Positions 62,556-64,000 of a DNA stretch of 64,000 nucleotides are shown piece after piece. A program made the position numbers and the translations under genes. Each line of letters begins with the position of its first letter. Positions within the stretch are counted from its first letter, which is position 1. Source of the DNA: Nocardioides sp. Soil797 (GTDB lineage: Bacteria; Actinomycetota; Actinomycetes; Propionibacteriales; Nocardioidaceae); assembly GCA_001429555.1 (NCBI GenBank), contig LMSR01000017.1, positions 248,001 through 312,000 on the forward strand, read 5' to 3'. The notes under the pieces are model-generated. The model ran no database searches, was not told where the DNA came from, and worked only from the letters and a program-made list of their open reading frames with translations.

Positions 62556-63440
62556 TCATGCCCAGTGGGACGGGCGGGTCAGACCCGGGCCGACGTCTGT
62601 CGAGGCGTCTCCGTGCGCGGCGTTGACCTGCATCTGGGTGAGGAACAGGGCGTTGGTGAGATCGGCCCCTCGAACGTCGCAGGCACGCAGGTCCGCGCCC
62701 AGCAGATCGGCCCAACGCAGGTCCGAGCCCGCGAGACTGGCCCCGATCAGCAGCGAACCACGCAGGTCCGCCGAACGCAGGTCGAGCCTCGACAGGTCGC
62801 GGCCGGCGAGATCGCTGGCGCCAACCCGCTCGAGGTCGACCCCTCTCGGCGTGGCCGAGCGGATCGTTGCACTGGCCTCGCGCAGCAGCGGTGCCACCTC
62901 CAACCGGTGGGCATCCACGTCGACGCCGAGTACGTCGTACGCCGTCCCCTCGGCAAGCGCCTGCGTCTCGTCACGCAGTGAGCCGAGTCGGTCGCGGAGC
63001 TCGGAGGAGTCAGTGCCGGTGTCGGTCCCGTCGATCGAGGACAGCTGGTCGAGTGCGGAAGTGAGGTAGAAGAGCATCTCGTGCAGGCGACGCACGCTAG
63101 CGAACACCTCGAACATCTCCGAGGCGCGCTCGGAATCCGCACCACCCGGAGCCGCGACCGCAGGAGCGCACCAGTCCTTGCCGGCGTACATCTTCTGGGA
63201 GACCGCCTGCCCGGCACCGAAGCAGTCGAAGACGGTGCAGCCCGGCATGCCCAGGTCGCGCAGCGACGAGTGCACGCCGCAGCCGAAGTCTTCACGCAGG
63301 TTGTGGCACGGTTCGCCGCCCGCCTTGCTGAAGGCGAAGTCGGCGGAGCGGGTGAACGGCAACGCGACGCAGCAGAGGCCGAAGCAGCTGCCGCAGTCCG
63401 CCACGAGGTCGAGTCCGGGTGCGCCCATGCGCCCATTCAA
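62556..63440 (-). CDS. Cys-cluster protein with C-terminal pentapeptide repeats
   Basis: 294 residues. The N-terminus holds 11 Cys, starting CGSCFGLCC (C16, C19, C23, C24; a CxxCxxxCC pattern like YkgJ metal-binding proteins) and continuing EPCHNLREDFGCGVH and GCTVFDCFGAGQ. A helical middle part (about 100-195) follows. Residues about 205-265 are pentapeptide repeats (LAGRDLSRLDLRSADLRGSL), which fold as a beta-helix. Role unknown; an iron-sulfur or zinc protein is likely. An ATG at 63428 is an alternative start. It converges on the membrane gene at 62460. Confidence 0.8.
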   Translation of the reverse strand: MNGRMGAPGLDLVADCGSCFGLCCVALPFTRSADFAFSKAGGEPCHNLREDFGCGVHSSLRDLGMPGCTVFDCFGAGQAVSQKMYAGKDWCAPAVAAPGGADSERASEMFEVFASVRRLHEMLFYLTSALDQLSSIDGTDTGTDSSELRDRLGSLRDETQALAEGTAYDVLGVDVDAHRLEVAPLLREASATIRSATPRGVDLERVGASDLAGRDLSRLDLRSADLRGSLLIGASLAGSDLRWADLLGADLRACDVRGADLTNALFLTQMQVNAAHGDASTDVGPGLTRPSHWA

Positions 63441-63471
63441 CGCCGAAGCCTGCCAAGGTGAGGCATCGTGA

Positions 63472-63482
63472 CAACCATTTCG
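63472..63482 (+). promoter_or_regulatory. CAACCATTTCG motif upstream of second ECF sigma gene
   Basis: Lies 62 nt before the ATG at 63534 and matches CAACCTTTCG upstream of the first ECF gene except for one extra base. Possible shared -35 element. Confidence 0.35.
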
Positions 63483-63533
63483 GTGACCCAGGGGCTCTCA
63501 GGGGTGTGAATCAGAACGAGATCGGGGGCCCAG

Positions 63534-64000
63534 ATGTCGAATGCTGAAGCAGCTTTCGACGACTTCGTGTCGGCGCGCGGCCCGGCCCTGTGGCGAACAG
63601 CGTGGATGCTGACCGGCGATCGTCATCGCGCCGAGGACCTGGTGCAGACGGCACTGGCCAAGGCCTGGCCGAAATTCGACCAGGTGGAGAGCTTCGAGGC
63701 CTACGTGCGTCGCGTCATGGTGAACACCTACACGTCGTGGTGGCGCCGCAAGTGGAACGGCGAGCTTCCGCATGCCGAGACCGGCGGCGACGTCGTCCAC
63801 AGCGATGCGCCTGTCGACGTCGATCTGATGGCCGCGCTCGCCGAGCTGCCCAAGGGGCAACGCAGCGTCGTGGTGCTGCGCTACTTCGAGGGACTCTCCG
63901 AACGTGAGATCGCCGAGCAGCTGTCGGTCAGCGTCGGGACGGTCAAGAGCCAGGCCTCACGTGCCTTGAAGACCCTGAAGAACTCTCCCTTGCTGCAGAT
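63534..64000 (+). CDS. ECF sigma factor, SigE-like family, cut by window end
   Basis: First 155 residues visible. Region 2 (ALWRTAWMLTGDRHRAEDLVQTALAK, with SWWRRKW) and region 4 (LPKGQRSVVVLRYFEGLSEREIAEQLSVSVGTVKSQ) are both present, so only the last few residues are missing. It resembles the sigma at 44044 in build and in an upstream CAACC-TTTCG motif. A membrane-anchored partner gene would be expected just beyond the window, as at the first locus. Confidence 0.9.
   Translation, partial: MSNAEAAFDDFVSARGPALWRTAWMLTGDRHRAEDLVQTALAKAWPKFDQVESFEAYVRRVMVNTYTSWWRRKWNGELPHAETGGDVVHSDAPVDVDLMAALAELPKGQRSVVVLRYFEGLSEREIAEQLSVSVGTVKSQASRALKTLKNSPLLQ

Overview
The window is high-GC DNA in which nearly every long open frame codes, with many GTG and TTG starts. 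Gene content and order point to an actinobacterium of the Propionibacteriales, most likely Nocardioidaceae (Nocardioides-like). This is inferred from protein features and synteny recalled from memory; no search was run. The backbone resembles the Mycobacterium tuberculosis glnE/glnA2 to aceE/fabD region (about Rv2221c-Rv2245): fabF-acpP-fabH-fabD, a PucR-type fatty-acid regulator, aceE, a DUF3052 gene, ahpE, the Nif3 / zinc-ribbon / histidine-phosphatase trio, panB, glnA2 and glnE. Accessory blocks lie between these anchors.

Layout. 1-8.5 kb: FAS II operon (minus strand) with a FabD carrying an extra biotinyl/lipoyl-like domain, its probable activator, an intact IS481-family element sitting exactly on the aceE stop codon, and aceE. 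8.7-14.1 kb: DUF3052, two acyl-CoA synthetases, a septum-formation lipoprotein, AhpE and tRNA-Val. 14.2-18.3 kb: a signalling block (Ser/Thr kinase, two-component system) bracketed by two small exported Asp-run proteins. 18.3-21.4 kb: an ABC exporter and its divergent GbsR/MarR-like regulator with a perfect operator. 21.4-30 kb: Nif3, zinc-ribbon protein, phosphatase, a repeat-rich gap, yaaA, an RNB nuclease, a TauE-type permease, RNase P RNA, a TPR protein and map. 30-37 kb: a probable mevalonate-use operon (class II HMG-CoA reductase, small membrane protein, Na+/solute symporter, acyl-CoA ligase) beside a GAF/PucR regulator. 37-46 kb: panB, a 1470-residue secreted subtilase with kelch-like repeats, an orphan winged-helix regulator and an ECF sigma with a membrane-anchored partner. 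46-54 kb: nadE, a MerR regulator, glnA2, a glutamine amidotransferase and glnE. 54-60 kb: a membrane glycosyltransferase and a copper-type cluster (His/Met-rich membrane protein, PepSY-TM, YcnI, CopC). 60-64 kb: a PEP-mutase-like enzyme, satD with a membrane partner, a Cys-cluster/pentapeptide protein and a second ECF sigma cut by the window end.

Regulation. Seventeen genes have a -10-like hexamer ending 6-7 nt before the start codon, the layout expected for leaderless transcripts. Several perfect palindromes lie at probable operator positions, some overlapping start codons, and two long perfect hairpins lie between genes.
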